A stretch of 64,000 nucleotides of DNA, taken from NCBI GenBank assembly GCA_026874595.1, contig CM049311.1:4997676-5061675 (forward strand), given 5' to 3'. Below, piece after piece: positions 1 through 12,449 of this stretch. How positions within the stretch are numbered: position 1 is the stretch's first letter; each line of letters starts with the position of its first letter. A program made the translations under genes and the position numbers. A model generated the notes under the pieces. That model saw only the letters and a program-made list of their open reading frames with translations. It had not been told where the DNA came from and did no database searches. This DNA comes from Sipunculus nudus. Its lineage: Eukaryota > Annelida > Sipuncula > Golfingiida > Sipunculidae.

Positions 1-1755
1 GGTGGCAGTGTTCACAGCTGTCAGTGCTTACTTTTTATACATTAAGTAAAGTAAAAAAAAAATTAGGGGGTTTTTATTCTGTACAAAATAGAACGCCCGG
101 TTTTCTTTTGCTGATTTAAAAATTACATGTCTCGGCAATGTCAACATTATGCACTAATACTGGTAGAACAGAATATAATAAAGTCGCAATTTTTTCAAAG
201 AGGAATATTGTGTATTATATAGGAATCAATTGAAAAGCTGTCTGTAGTAGTAATTTACTTTAGAACATGGCAGAATAGAAAGCGTGAAGAAATATATTGT
301 TTTCTTGTTGTAGCATTTTTCTTTATAAAATTATTGTACTACTCACAGAATCACCATTTACTTACTGGGGTTTATTTAAGTTATTATTTACGGTACTGAT
401 TCAATTTTAGTTTCACCTCGATCAATGAGTAATTGTTTTGTATCATTTTTGTTAAAACTCAACTCTTGGTTTCTTCTGCTATCGCCATCTGCCAACTCAT
501 GGTCTCAACGATATAAACTGCACTTGCATCAATGATATATATCCTATAAAAGTTAAGTTAACATTACTGTATAACTGTGAAGTGTTTTAATAACTTGAAA
601 ACAATGTACAAATTCTTGCCCATGCTTCTCCCAGTACACGGTATCTCCTTGAAATTACTCGATCTCCAACACGTTGGATGTACATGTCAAATATACCTGG
701 CCTCTATAAATGTTCAAATATATCAAAATTTCTCATTTTGTATTAAGTCAGGTGACCACACAGTACAAGCTCTGAATACTTTGCCAATATACTGGGAGGT
801 GTTGGTTCGAATCTGAAAATTATAGAAAGGGCTCGAAATTCTGACCGGACCAACGGAATTTCAGATTATAGTTTTGCCCTTGTTGCCACCATTTATTTTG
901 TTGATTCTGATCAGATGGCGTTCTTTCAGGAATTAGGCAATTATTTTATTTGCTGCGAAAATAAAATTAAGACCCGGTCACCTAATGCATGAGCTGACAC
1001 TCACGCTCTCCGCAAGCCTGTAGAGTGACTGACACATATGATCTGTATAACTTTCGGTTGACCATAATGTATTTGGATCGACATCACCTGACTAGTTCTC
1101 TCCCACTATTATAAGTATTATGATAGCTTCGCCATTCTCTAGTTTCCGTTTCGATGGAATGAGCACAATAGCAATTGATAATTCGTATTATTATTAATAA
1201 ATAAATAAAATATTGAATGGTAACAAAATTGTTGTAGGCGCTTAGCTAAAGCAAAATACGAATATTCTTTTCATTGTGTGTCAATTTAGACAGAATTATT
1301 CGAGGTATATGTTGTCGTGGACATTCATATAACAGTAATACAACGTCGTGGGTGATAGAACCAATGAGTTATCTGCAAACACACTCACACTCACACTAAA
1401 ATTGTTGTCACATAATGCGCACATATGCTGCAACATGCAATTTTAAATATCCTGACACGTCCTACTCGGACTTACGTGAGAACGGAGGGCCTGCGCCTAA
1501 AATAGCCATGGAACGGAGGTTACATGTGCTTTTAAATTCGGATGTTGACACCGGTTGTCAAAGCCTGGTTATCTGCCCTTGTTTTTCGCCTAGTTTTCAT
1601 TTTACACCGAGGGGAGCTAGATATATTGTTGACACGGGGTACAGTCTCCATGCAGTGACAGCATGTTTCTATAGAGCCAATACTTACTGTCAACCACCAA
1701 TCAGAGGCCGACTCTCATCCATGTCTGATATTTTGGCTGTTAACCATGAATACTG
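1..1755. other. AT-rich DNA without a recognised gene
   Basis: No exon with convincing splice sites was found. An open frame of 123 codons runs from 1415 to 1786 on the plus strand but shows no domain and ends in low-complexity TTA repeats. At about 805-815 the string GGTTCGAATC resembles a pol III B box, but no matching A box or cloverleaf could be placed, so it is at most a SINE remnant. Confidence 0.5.
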
Positions 1756-1842
1756 CTTATTATTATTATTATTTTATTATAATTAATATTATTATTATTA
1801 TTATTGTCATTATTATTATAATATATAATATATATGTACAAA
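1756..1842. repeat. (TTA)n-rich microsatellite
   Basis: Imperfect TTA/ATT trinucleotide repeats grade into TA-rich sequence. Open frames through it encode only poly-Leu/Ile/Tyr and are not genes. Confidence 0.9.
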
Positions 1843-4300
1843 TTTATCTATGTGACACATTTAAAATATATTGCAGCTTAGTACAAATGCTTAAAAAGAA
1901 GGTGTTGTGTTTTCAGAAGAGATTAACTCTAACCCAGGCTCAGATATATACTATTTTATAGAAAACTCAGTAACGGAGAAATCGAACCAAAGTCTATCAT
2001 TCTAACTATTAATTAATGTATTAATTTCAAATTTAATGTCTTATTCTCTAAGTAACCCTGGAGAGGATGATTACAGTAATCTGGCCTTGTTGCTAAAACG
2101 TGGGGTTGTATACCCCCCCCCCCCCTCTACAGACGCCCTTATTCGGGCCCCCGTCAGTCATGGGCAGGCCGTTCAATGGTCCGTCGATGTCACTTTGTCA
2201 ATTTCGATTGAAGCTCTGTCCCATTAGAATAAACTGTGATTATATTCCAAGAAACATTTCTTTTGATTTCGCCTACTTTGACGATCATATCTTTAATATA
2301 CTGGCAATTAAATGCCATCGTTGATATTTTGTGATTGTATGCATCCATATCACGTATAGGTCACTCCCAAAATTTCTCGCGTAAATATCGGCAAAACGGA
2401 CGTGAAATCATTTGAAAATTTTATATTACATTATGAAAATCTGCAGTTGTTTATCCAATTAGCCCATATATCATGACTCCTGACCCATAAGCGTTCATTT
2501 ATTAAATGCCTGTGCTTGCCAGATTGCTAAAGAAACAGCTTTCGCTTCGGTTGCCAACTTGATGGCAAAGAGTCATAGAAAGGGTTCACCCGAAAAGATT
2601 ACTGACGGCACATGAGTAAGCCCCTTTTTGATTGGCATTAGGAGGAAATAGGGGACGGATTAATATGATATATTACGGTAGAGCTGAATAAAATTCTTAG
2701 AATCCCATGTCCTGGGTGTTAAATGTAATCCACCTTTATTTATATATGCAGCTGCTCACAATACTACATGATATGGAATATGACGATGGTGAAAAACAAT
2801 GTGTTTAAAAAACATTTAAATTTCAGCATTGATTCATTTACCAATAAACCATCAGATGCCAATAATATTTGATCTCATATAATTAGGGGAAAGACTATTG
2901 TAGTCCATTTAAATGAGATTTTAGTGTACTTGGTCCGAACTTCAACTTGACATTATATAATTACAATGCACCTGCGCTTATTGGGTTAATGATGATGATA
3001 AAAAATAAACATTTAAAAAGACATGTATTAAATTTCAACATCGATTCATTTACCAATACTTGTTGATCCTAACAATTTGGGAAAAGGAAATTGCAGTTCG
3101 ACTATAAACTGTGGATATTGGCATGGTCCATACACAAAAAGCGTTATTCCCTTCTTAACTTTGCCGATACACGTCCCCTTGGTCATTACACTCTCTCCGG
3201 GATGCAGGTCCCCTGAACGATGTTCTTAGAGTATATTCATGTCGCACCTCCGCGCCCTCATCAAACCCTGACAGATTCGAAACAGCTCATTGTGACCGCC
3301 ATTTTGCGTAAACACTAAAACCTGGAGGATCTTTGTTTTTTTTTTATTTATTTCTTACATATCCCTTAGTCTGAGTCTTAGGCATTAGCAGTGTTATGTA
3401 ATTAGGATGTAGATGTTTATTTTTTATTTGTCATTATTAAAAATCGAAACATTACCTTTCCATTTGTTTTTAATTATGTCGATGATGGAAGGAAGAACAT
3501 TGAATAAAAAAATCGATAATGAGTCATCAAAAGAGAGAAAAGAGGTAGCATTTCGAACCTCTATTTTAGTAAACTGTAATTTTACAGGACTTTCAGCTTT
3601 CAGTGTTCGTTTTCCATAAAGAAGAACATCAATTTCTCTGGTTTATTTTCATATCATAGAAATATATGGCACTCAAAAAGCGTAACTTAGCATAGGTCAT
3701 TAGTAAACTTAATCTATGCTGTCCCACTTAGTTGATGAAAAAATGCCATTTAATAAAACGTATATATTGTAATATATAAAGCACAAATATTAGCCTGCCA
3801 GGTCACGATTTATCATTCATCTTTCAACATTTGGAGCCCTGCTTAACTGGAAAATCCTACCACTAAGGAGCCCTGGCAGCGTCAATGTCGGACTTTCACT
3901 CGGAGTCTAAAATGAAAGGGAAGATATTCTAATACCCTTGTTTTCTAGTAACGGGCTGACCAAAGATGGTTACTTCAATATATAATATTGGAGTTGTCCG
4001 ACTGTTTGTTCAGCACGGCCAGTCTCTACGGGAAGAACCGGTGACGTGTCATTGGGTCTAAATCGGTATTTACTGAAGACTGACAAATGCAAAATACGTT
4101 ATAAAGTTATGAGAATGTAAGCTGCAGTAAAATGGAGGCGGTCACTCACATAAGGTAAACAACACTAACTTACTCTTTATAAACAGTTCAGCTCTCTTAT
4201 CTAACGATGATGTAAATCAACCATGTGGGGACAAATCAGGTATAAAGATAGATTTTTTGGGTAATTAATTTTCTTATTTTAAGTTAATCGTGTTTCCACA
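1843..4300. other. AT-rich DNA without a recognised gene
   Basis: Contains a run of 13 C at 2113-2125 and a diverged local duplication at 2.8-3.1 kb (listed separately). No exon, RNA gene or mobile-element end could be supported. Confidence 0.5.
2781..3083 (+). repeat. Diverged local duplication, period about 210 bp
   Basis: A block around 2781-2885 is repeated in direct orientation around 2985-3083. The clearest shared stretch reads AAATTTCARCATYGATTCAT followed by TTACCAATA, with about 27 of 29 positions equal. Flanks are much less similar. It looks like an old tandem duplication or two fragments of one repeat. Confidence 0.5.
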
Positions 4301-4344
4301 ATATATATACATATATATATACACACACACACATATATATATAT
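4301..4344. repeat. (TA)n/(CA)n compound microsatellite
   Basis: Alternating AT, AC and AT dinucleotide blocks. Confidence 0.9.
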
Positions 4345-5686
4345 GTTCAGACCATTTTGTTGTTAAGCAGGTTATACAGATGGTGCAATAGGATTACGAG
4401 CGCTAGATCGCCGTGCGTGACATTCTCACTGTAATGGCGTCGTGTTCTATATGACAGGGCCTGTGTTGGCTCTGGTAACATCAAATGGGATTAATTCACG
4501 CAGAATTCATCGTAATATTAAACACTTTACCTGGTCGCCCACTCTATGGCAGTGCTATATATACATAACAATGCACCATGTTGGTTTAAAGTCAAACTGC
4601 ACAAATTGAGTAGTTTGTGAAAGTGTTGACTAGTAGATTCATAGATTATAGATGGCGTGAATGCTCATTTGATTTGAATACATGTCTTTCCAATCCGGCT
4701 GGTTTTGAAATCATGATGCGGTCTGTTGGTTTCCCGGCATTATATCTATATTGTGGTTCATGCTCTCTGTAGCATAGATGTGGACGGTGCTATTATCTGC
4801 AATAAACACTATGAACCATACTGCTGATATTTCCAAACAAATCATAACTTCATGAGTTTTAATAATAATTACCAAATAGAATAAATCCAGTGTATTCGTA
4901 TACCTTATCCTTCAAATAAACATGATATTAAATTTACATTATATTTTACAGAAGTTCGAACGATCGATGTTCGGATAAGCATACTCTAGGGTTGTAAAGA
5001 TACATTTATGATAATCGTAATGAGTACACCGCACCGACGTGGTCGTTAAACGCTATGCACTTAGTAGACCCATGACCAATATTCTCAAACTGCCAACTTC
5101 ACTAGGATGATGAAGAGTTCCTCTTTCTTGTTAATTACCTCCGCAATCGAAGGAGACAGAGGTTTATGTGATCAGTGTTGTTAGTTAGATTGTCCACGCG
5201 ATGTTCTAAAATGAATTTCAATAAAATGTTGTGAAAGGAAAGAACATCGGTATGGAATATTTGAAAACCTTGGGATGGACCTGGATGTGGATCATGGGTT
5301 GGCGGATGTATGAGCTCTGTAAGATCTCTCTATTTTTAATAAATGTAAAACTTGATTTGGTTCTTTTTATGCGTGTCATAGGCTATATATTTCGTTTAAT
5401 TAAATCGTATAAATAATTGTAGTTCATTTAAAATTAATGAAATTGTAATTTCATTTAAATCTACTTTCAAACATATTTAATGAAAATAAAAAGCCACAGA
5501 AACAATGTACGTCAGAGCAAGAAACGCAAACAAAAGATCTGTTCTTTATAGTTGGCAGCTGAACTTCGATTCAGCGCTTTTAGGTTAAGCGCCTCATCTT
5601 TATATTAAAACCATATTTGACAAAAAGGTCACCTTAAGTACTATCCAAACGGCATGATTCCTCAGAATTACCATTGAACGCAGATG
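4345..5686. other. AT-rich DNA without a recognised gene
   Basis: Nothing supportable seen. A short AT-rich inverted repeat lies near 5428-5456 (TTAATGAAAT / ATTTCATTTAA). Confidence 0.5.
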
Positions 5687-5890
5687 CAGGGGCGGATCAT
5701 GGATATAGAAAAGGGGGGGATCCAACCCGAGAGGACTAATGACAAAGTCTAAAAAAGGTGACCAGAAAATAGGGGGGGGGGGGGGCCAGGCCGCAAATAT
5801 TGGCCTGAAACCCTTTATAAAGGTTGCGCGGCTGGAATAGTGGGGGTCCGGACCTCCAGAACCCCCCCCCCCCCCCGGAATCCGCTTCTG
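5687..5890. mobile_element. Small MITE with G-run and C-run, 204 bp
   Basis: The left end reads CAGGGGCGGATCATGG. The right end, read on the other strand, is CAGAAGCGGATTCCGG, so the termini are inverted repeats matching at 12 of 16 positions. The element is flanked on both sides by the direct repeat AGATG (5682-5686 and 5891-5895), a likely target-site duplication. Inside are a run of 14 G (5772-5785) and a run of 15 C (5862-5876). CAGGGGCGGATC-type ends recur in many animal non-autonomous DNA elements, often assigned to hAT. The 5-bp duplication is shorter than the usual 8 bp, so the superfamily is uncertain. Confidence 0.6.
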
Positions 5891-5895
5891 AGATG

Positions 5896-6819
5896 ACAAT
5901 CTTAATGGCTGTCGGTAGATGTAGATTGAATCATTGCAATTGCCATCTAACAAAAAGGCAGTTCCGCGGTCTCGGTCAACGCCTTTTCCATACAAGGCGG
6001 AAGTGTACAGTCAAACAAAAGTAGTGTAACCCGGTCAAGTAAACAATACGACTAGACAGGCCACGAAAATGGATTGTCAGCGTGTTTTGTGTAGCTTTAT
6101 CCGTTTTATACGGGTGTATTATAAGCCCTTCTTAATCAAATATGCTGGTTACAAGGAAGGCACGGACGGAGGGATAATTCTACAAATCTGACTTGTTCGG
6201 TATGTTCTGGAAGTCATGATGAATTAGGCTTGTCTTGTTGGTATTCTGGTAACAGTGCAAAAGACAGTGGGTGGCTATTGAATTAGACCGTTAAATAAGC
6301 GTTGGCCTTTTTCGCCCTGTAAGTACAGACACATTCTCACCTAAACTCTCACCAGTGACAGTCCCGTCTCCAGTTTAACAGTATTCTGTGATAATTAATC
6401 TCCACAGGTACTGTCAGTTTTAGCGCATAGTCATAATAACAATGAACTGTTGTATTCAAGCGACAAATAAAGAAAATCAGAATTCAGATCAAATGTGAAA
6501 AATGTGTCCGATTTATTAAGGATGATAATTTTAATTATTTTTGAATACGCATCCATCAGCTGTAACGCATACTTATGTAAAAAAAACAAAGTTGCTGTAT
6601 TGCTTAAGGAACTAATAACCAAATTTACGTAAAATGTGACAGTGTGTCATGGTTTATTGAGGATGGTCATTTTACTTATTTATTAATAATCCGTGAACAA
6701 TGTAAACTCCTCTGAAACCGTCTGCTTTAGCGCATACATACAAATAACAAAGGGCTTATGTAATAAAATTAAATATAACGAACTGTGGGTTCAGGTACTA
6801 AGAGATCACCACAATGAGG
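5896..6819. other. AT-rich DNA without a recognised gene
   Basis: No exon or element ends seen. Two local blocks near 6490-6620 and 6635-6760 share phrases such as AAAATGTG and GAGGATGGTCATTTTA/AAGGATGATAATTTTA, suggesting an old diverged duplication. Confidence 0.4.
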
Positions 6820-6828
6820 TATAAAAGG
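6820..6828 (+). promoter_or_regulatory. Canonical TATA box
   Basis: TATAAAAGG is a textbook TATA box with the favoured GG after the A tract. About 30 bases downstream, near 6850, transcription would start. A less AT-rich stretch follows and ends in a strong splice donor (GTAAGC at 6905), which is what makes this more than a chance match. Confidence 0.4.
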
Positions 6829-6849
6829 TGTCAGGGACCGGAAGCAGAG

Positions 6850-6904
6850 CGTACTTGTACTGAGAACGAGTCTGCACCGACATCAGTCTGGTGCCCGCCA
6901 ACAC
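6850..6904 (+). other. Candidate untranslated first exon
   Basis: This ~55-bp stretch lies at the expected distance from the TATA box at 6820 and ends at CAC|GTAAGC, a strong donor. It contains no ATG, so it would be a non-coding leader exon with the coding part further right. No matching plus-strand acceptor exon could be identified downstream. The start is set only by spacing from the TATA box. Confidence 0.3.
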
Positions 6905-6910
6905 GTAAGC

Positions 6911-9324
6911 TTGAGACTAATTCGGTAAATTGAACCACGGTACATCGCTCTCATGTGTTCAAGGGGTGAATGATATCTGCTTTCTGTCCCCATGCAGTTA
7001 ACAGCTGATAATTATAAGTTAAGTTTATCATAGGTTTATCTTCAGTCTCATTATATAGACTCTGCTATCCATGCAAAGGGAACGAGCTTTTTAATTAAAA
7101 AAAGACCAAGAAACTTCACGCTGAAGCAAAGCGCCTCCTTTCTGCCCTCCGAAGTGGGAAGTAGAATCTGAAAGTCCGTAGACGTAATTTCCTGGATACT
7201 CCAGACCTGGCTAAAGAATGATAACGGCGATGAAATTGTGCCAAAACTAAATTTTAAAATTACAATGTAACGATATTATCAATGTCAATATTATTTATTT
7301 ATATAGTACACTTTAAATTAATTGCTTCAGTCGGGTAGTCAAAGCAATCTTTTGTGTTATATTGCGACAAAATAATGGCGATAGGCCCGGAGCAGGGGAG
7401 GGGGTGAAAATCCTCCCTCCTTCACCCCATCCTCCTCATGGTCCCCCACCCTCAGATCTATCGGTCATGGACGTACAGAGACACTTGTCTGTTTAACCAT
7501 CCACGACGATAAAAGCTGTTCTCACTCATAAACGTCACATAGGTGGGCTTCGAAACATATGTGGTCTTATTTCCGTGATCCATTGTTCTTCGGGTTTCGT
7601 CAATTTTATGCCATATCAATTTCAAGGAAACTAAAAACCAAACGAGCAGTCAGAGAAGGATTTAAAGTGTGGTGACTTTGCTATTACGCACCACGTTTTA
7701 TACATGTGAATTGATTCATAATGATACAGCAACACTTTAGCTCGGGTGTTTGTCTATTGGCTTAACACCTGATCGCTGCTGAGGACAGTTCTACATATCT
7801 AAGAGGTAACTATCGCAGCCTTTTATTTTTTCAAATGTCAGGTTTTGTTATTTAGCGTTATTACCTTTTTAACTGAATTTTAAAGAGAACGAAGAAACGG
7901 AAGTGTAAAGAGGGAAGTCTAAATTTAGTTGAATCACAGGAGGAATAAAGATAATTAAACATATATAAGTTATCAGTCGTCTTAACAATTACTATATAAA
8001 TATCGTTTTTTTTATATCGAATGAATATGTACGTGACTTTGTTTAGGTTTGCATGATCAATACAACGAAAATCATGCACCTAAAATAATACAGGATTAAA
8101 ACTGTCAAGATATGCATGTCTGCAGAAAAAGAACAAGAGTTAATTCTTAAAATAATATCAAAATTGTGACACGCACACTTTAAACACACAGACACGCGAA
8201 TGTGTGTCTGTTAAAGTATAAACTAACCAAATGACTCAGATCTATAGTCATGCGCTATAACAAAGCGCTATGTCTGTAAACACTGGTATTTCTGATTTTG
8301 GTCTAGATAAGCAGCCATATAGCAATTTAGCTCATCAATTTATCCATTTGCCAAAAGGCTAGTATAAACTCATATATTTTGAGGTAAAGCAAATGCTTCA
8401 CGTGTATTTCATGTAAGTATTGTAGAAATGCAGGTTTCTCACACAGTATAGTCATAGTGTATTTCATAGAATCCAACACCGTTCTACAGAATTAAATCAT
8501 GGTCGTGGAAAGATGCCAAAATATAAAACATTGGTAGTTTCATATACCATTTTAAGATTTTTAATCCACCATTTCATTGTAACCATAGTGATGTGATAAT
8601 TCCCGTGAAAATTCGAGTACATAATATGTATACATATTAATTATACTTATATCATATTATTTTCTCATATTACATATCACAAAATGAGGGTATGATAATT
8701 AACTGCTACTTTGACACTCCCTGCGATTCTCGAACAGAACTTTATTAATTAAAAGGGAGTCTTAATAAAAGCGCAGAGCGTCAAACCATTCAAGTTAAGT
8801 TGACACTTTTCTCGGCAAATCAATAAGAAAGTGAGCCATTTAACAGGAAATAAGTTTCGCTTGCCAGTGCTTTACACAGGTGATTAGGCGATCGGCGGAA
8901 GCCCGTCATATATTGAGTACGGATCTAAACGGGCCAGATTAAAAGCCGGCTTGGCCGCGGGAATTATGTTCTTGCAAATACTTCAGTGCATTGAACTTAA
9001 TGTTCTGTTGAATAATATATCAGTGGTTAGGTAACATTATCACGACATGTTTTACAATGAACAGATGTGATTAAATGAGTGTTGGTCGTTATAACCGCGT
9101 CCCCTTCTTGCCGTAGATTAACCTGGCACATTAATTTCACTTTTTCTTTTCCTCCGCTACCACATTGACGGGACTGTTATAAAATAAGTGATTAAATCTT
9201 TCCTATCAAAACACGAAAACATCTGTTAATCAGCTAATGTGGACTTTAAAATTTGATGAGATGGGAACAGAAGCACCATGAAAGTCACTCTTTACACGTT
9301 AACCTTTCTTCATTATTCTACTGA
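6911..9324. other. AT-rich DNA without a recognised gene
   Basis: Minus-strand acceptors were searched here because the peptide exon at 10.1-10.3 kb must splice leftwards. The best polypyrimidine-AG site on that strand is near 8122-8137 (TTCTTTTTCTGCAG), but the frame after it stops within five codons, so it is not convincing. No other feature seen. Confidence 0.4.

Positions 9325-9377
<53 letters not shown>
9325..9377. repeat. (CT)n microsatellite
   Basis: Nearly pure CT dinucleotides with one interruption, followed by a short TG/CG-rich stretch. Confidence 0.95.
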
Positions 9378-9381
<4 letters not shown>

Positions 9382-10065
9382 ATGTGTGTGCGCGCCTGCG
9401 TTTCTGTCGGACAAAAATGATTGACTTGGCTTAGGCATAACTCCGGACTTGCGCACAAGAACAAACCAAAAAAAAAAAGCCGGATTTATTCTATTATTCA
9501 TGAAACAAAACGAATGGCATTTAATAAAGCACTTAATGTCATATATTATTTAGGGTATCGCTCTAGTTTATATATTATACAATATCTTTATAAAAGTCTG
9601 TTCAATATGCAAAATTATTGGAAAGACCATGAAAAATATTGCTCATATTGTCATTCCTGTTGATCGTAGCACGTTCTCACGATTGTATATTCTACATCGA
9701 GTGTATAACAGCAGGTACATTAACATAATATATTCAGAACGTAGCGCCTGTTCTCAGACAACTATAATTATAGTTTTATAACGCATCTTGAGCCTCCACA
9801 CCTAATCAGTGTGTTAGCAACAATTCCGCATAACCTGATCATAAAATGTCCAAAAACTTTCGACAAAGAGTTAAACTTAATATTTTATTTTACTTATGTT
9901 CTTTATATGTAATTAACAGAAGGATATTGTTGATTATTCCCTTGATATATGTCACCAACAATGAAAAATAAAGAACGATACACAAGAGACTTTTTAACAG
10001 TGGAGTAAACCACGGTCCCCCTTGGTTATTTTTCTAAGTAACACTTATTACTGATTGTCTTACCG
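9378..10065. other. AT-rich DNA without a recognised gene
   Basis: Probably part of the first intron of the minus-strand gene whose exon lies at 10128-10286. No exon recognised. Confidence 0.4.
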
Positions 10066-10092
10066 CCTCTCTCTCTCTCTCTCTCTCTCTCC

Positions 10093-10124
<32 letters not shown>

Positions 10125-10125
10125 T
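10066..10125. repeat. (CT)n microsatellite next to a splice donor
   Basis: CT dinucleotides with CCCTCTTT interruptions. On the minus strand this is a (GA)n tract that begins at the intron's fifth base or so (GTAAGAGAGA...), so the repeat extends to the 5' splice site of the adjoining exon. Confidence 0.95.
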
Positions 10126-10127
10126 AC

Positions 10128-10286
10128 CTGTAAAGAATCAGCATTTTGTTCTGCCCTCTTGATTTTGAAATCGCTGAAATCTTCCTGGCTTTCCCATGGA
10201 GCTTGTTCCAAAGACTGTGGAAGGGCTGATATAACGGCTGTCACAGCCAAGAGTAGAAAAAGGCAAACAGCGCTCGCCGAAACCAT
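10128..10286 (-). CDS. First coding exon of a secreted peptide precursor
   Basis: The exon encodes 53 residues from an ATG in near-perfect Kozak context (CACCATGG) and ends in phase 0 at CAG|GTAAGAG. Residues 1-21 form a signal peptide: a short N-terminus (MVSAS), a Leu/Val/Ala-rich core at 7-18, and likely cleavage near VISA|LPQ. The following acidic stretch (about 22-40, with several Glu/Asp and Gln) looks like a propeptide. It ends in KIKR at 41-44, which fits the furin-type consensus K-x-K-R. AEQNADSLQ begins the next segment. The product would enter the secretory pathway and be cut by a proprotein convertase. This layout is typical of neuropeptide, hormone and some venom or antimicrobial precursors, and I do not recognise the family. 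The mature part must lie on later exons to the left, which were not found. Confidence 0.7.
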
Positions 10287-10850
10287 GGTGCAGTGTTTGT
10301 GCTATGAGTGGTCCTTGAGTCCCTTAACACCGGACCAAGTTGTTCAGCAGTTCTTTGAGAAAGTCCGAATGGTGTCCCCACTGTTACGATTAGCAATATT
10401 GATGTCTTTTGTTTCGTCGGTGCGAGCTTGTCGGCTGTCTTCTGAAGCAAGCGGCTAAGTGACCGCCAATTTATGTTTGCCGACTATATGAAGTCCCCTC
10501 CGTGTGGGAAATACCAAACTGATCTCAGAGTCTTTGTTTTAAGGGAGCCAGAAAATATATGACGCCTCAGATGAGATTGCATGCCATGCACTTCCCTGGT
10601 TCAACCGCGCTCTAATTGGACATAATCACAACACCGTGTGGGGAGGGAATAACAATGAACAGAACAGACTAGTAAGCAGTCCCGAATCTCTTTCTTAATG
10701 ACGTCTGAGCTTTGCGCGTGCTCGCCTGAGACGCGAACTGCTTTAAGTTGCAACCAGCCCCAGCCTGCGGCCCACGCCCTGTCACTGCTAACGTGTAGAG
10801 GACACACTGTGACCCCCGCCGTCCGTACAAAGTTACCGTGCGCTAATTAA
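10287..10850 (-). promoter_or_regulatory. Upstream region of the secreted-peptide exon
   Basis: The region is GC-richer than its surroundings and lies 5' of the ATG on the minus strand. Candidate elements, by eye: a weak TATA (CATATAG at 10484-10490, minus), which would put the start near 10455; a second TA-rich box at 10552-10560; a CRE/AP-1-like TGAGGCGTCA at 10560-10569 (minus); TGACGTCT at 10699-10706; and an inverted CCAAT (ATTGG at 10615-10619). CRE-type sites are common in peptide-hormone promoters. None of these sites is proven. The GC shift is directly visible. Confidence 0.35.
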
Positions 10851-12449
10851 TGCATATAACGAGGGCGAAAAGATCCGCGTCCACCTATATTAATTGATAA
10901 TTTTCGCGATATGTCCGGATACATTGTGTAATCAAATTATCCAAACCATTGTATTTTTTTTCGAATTTCCTTCCCACCATCATGGAGACGTGTCTTTAAA
11001 CTTTTATTTTAGTGACACCTGTTTAATTTCATGATGCGAAATTTAATATATATTGTGAAATAAACTTTAATTAACTTCAGTTTTTTTTGTAACTTGTTGT
11101 CACTTTATTTTTTATAGACAGTTTTTATATTATGTTTGCAGTGCCACTATCATGATCTGTCTACAACAGGTAAATTGTGCCTGCCAAGGTACAACATGGT
11201 GAAATCTCAACAAATTATATATAACGGAAATTATTGTGAGAAGGATAAAAGATGAATTTTATTTTAATTTGTTTAGTTTCAAATTTATTTTAATTTCACT
11301 CCTTTTTTACGAACGCAACTTTGCGCGTAAAATGCGATTTATTAACTGACAAATATTCAGGTATCACCGTGTTGCCCCTTTATCAAAAGAGAGTTGATAC
11401 ATAGTATCTCTATGTCAAAATACATAGCGAGTGTTGTATTCACGTTACTGCTCTGGAGACCACTCAGAAACAATTTATATTGATATTAGGACTCACTTGG
11501 GGGAATAAATATATTTTGAGGTAGATATACTGCATATTAATTTTCAGTTTTAAATATTTCAATTTGGCAATGAAAATTGAATCTGTTGCAACCGTTCGAA
11601 CTTTGGAATATATGATAATGAAACTTAAGCGAGCTATACCCTGTCAAATAATTTTTCCGAAATCTAAAATTTCTCTAATCACTGAAGGATCAACGATGAT
11701 GCAGATAAGGGCGATTATTATTTTATCATTATTATCATTATCAGTAGAAGTAGTAGTATTAGTAGTAGTAGTCATTAATATTATTGTGGATTTCATACTT
11801 TATACCAGTGCAGTTTCAATATTGCTTAGTTTAGTTTATAACATCAGATTTCCCCTCTAAAACATCTTTAATATTAATGCTTCTATTTCTAACAGATAGT
11901 ACTTTAATAAAATGACAGGTTTTCAAATCGCAAATAGTTTACTTGACAAGAAGGGAAAATTTCAATTTAAAAATGGGTAATAAACTTAAGTTTATGGCAG
12001 AAAAACACATTTTGGCATTTGTTTTAATACTTTTTGTCGGTTAAATTGGTCAAATGATTGAGAGTTTTAAATTCAGCTTTTTTAAATTAGTTGGCGGCGC
12101 ATGATTGGTATCCAATGAATTCAGAAAACTTCACAAGGGAGGATGTGGCTGAGAAATCCAATAAAGATTGATTAATTTTCGGAGAAGGTAGCCTGTTATT
12201 GGCTTTCTACTTTTATGTTCTAACGCCCACGTGAACGAATCAACAGTTCTGTTCAACAGTAGCCATGTTTCAGATGATAACGACCGGCGCTGGATTTTCC
12301 CGAGAGCTGAACTTAAAGGATACAGCAGAACGGATTTTTCGTTTTCACGATTGCCCATTTTCAGCTGATGCACTAAATCTTCAGTTTTTCCGACAAATCA
12401 GTCATTCTAGTATCAGCAAAGAGAACAGTTGTCGAGGGGCAGTGTAAAA
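10851..12449. other. AT-rich DNA without a recognised gene
   Basis: Includes an ATT/GTA trinucleotide-rich patch at about 11711-11775. Around 12131-12447 both strands have overlapping open frames without recognisable domains. No splice-supported exon. Confidence 0.45.

Noticed and set aside
5600-5995. 131-codon minus-strand ORF with poly-Gly and poly-Pro
   Set aside because: It spans the MITE at 5687-5890, and the Gly/Pro runs are its C and G homopolymers.
9313-9501. ORF with RERERE repeats
   Set aside because: Translation of a (CT)n/(GA)n microsatellite.
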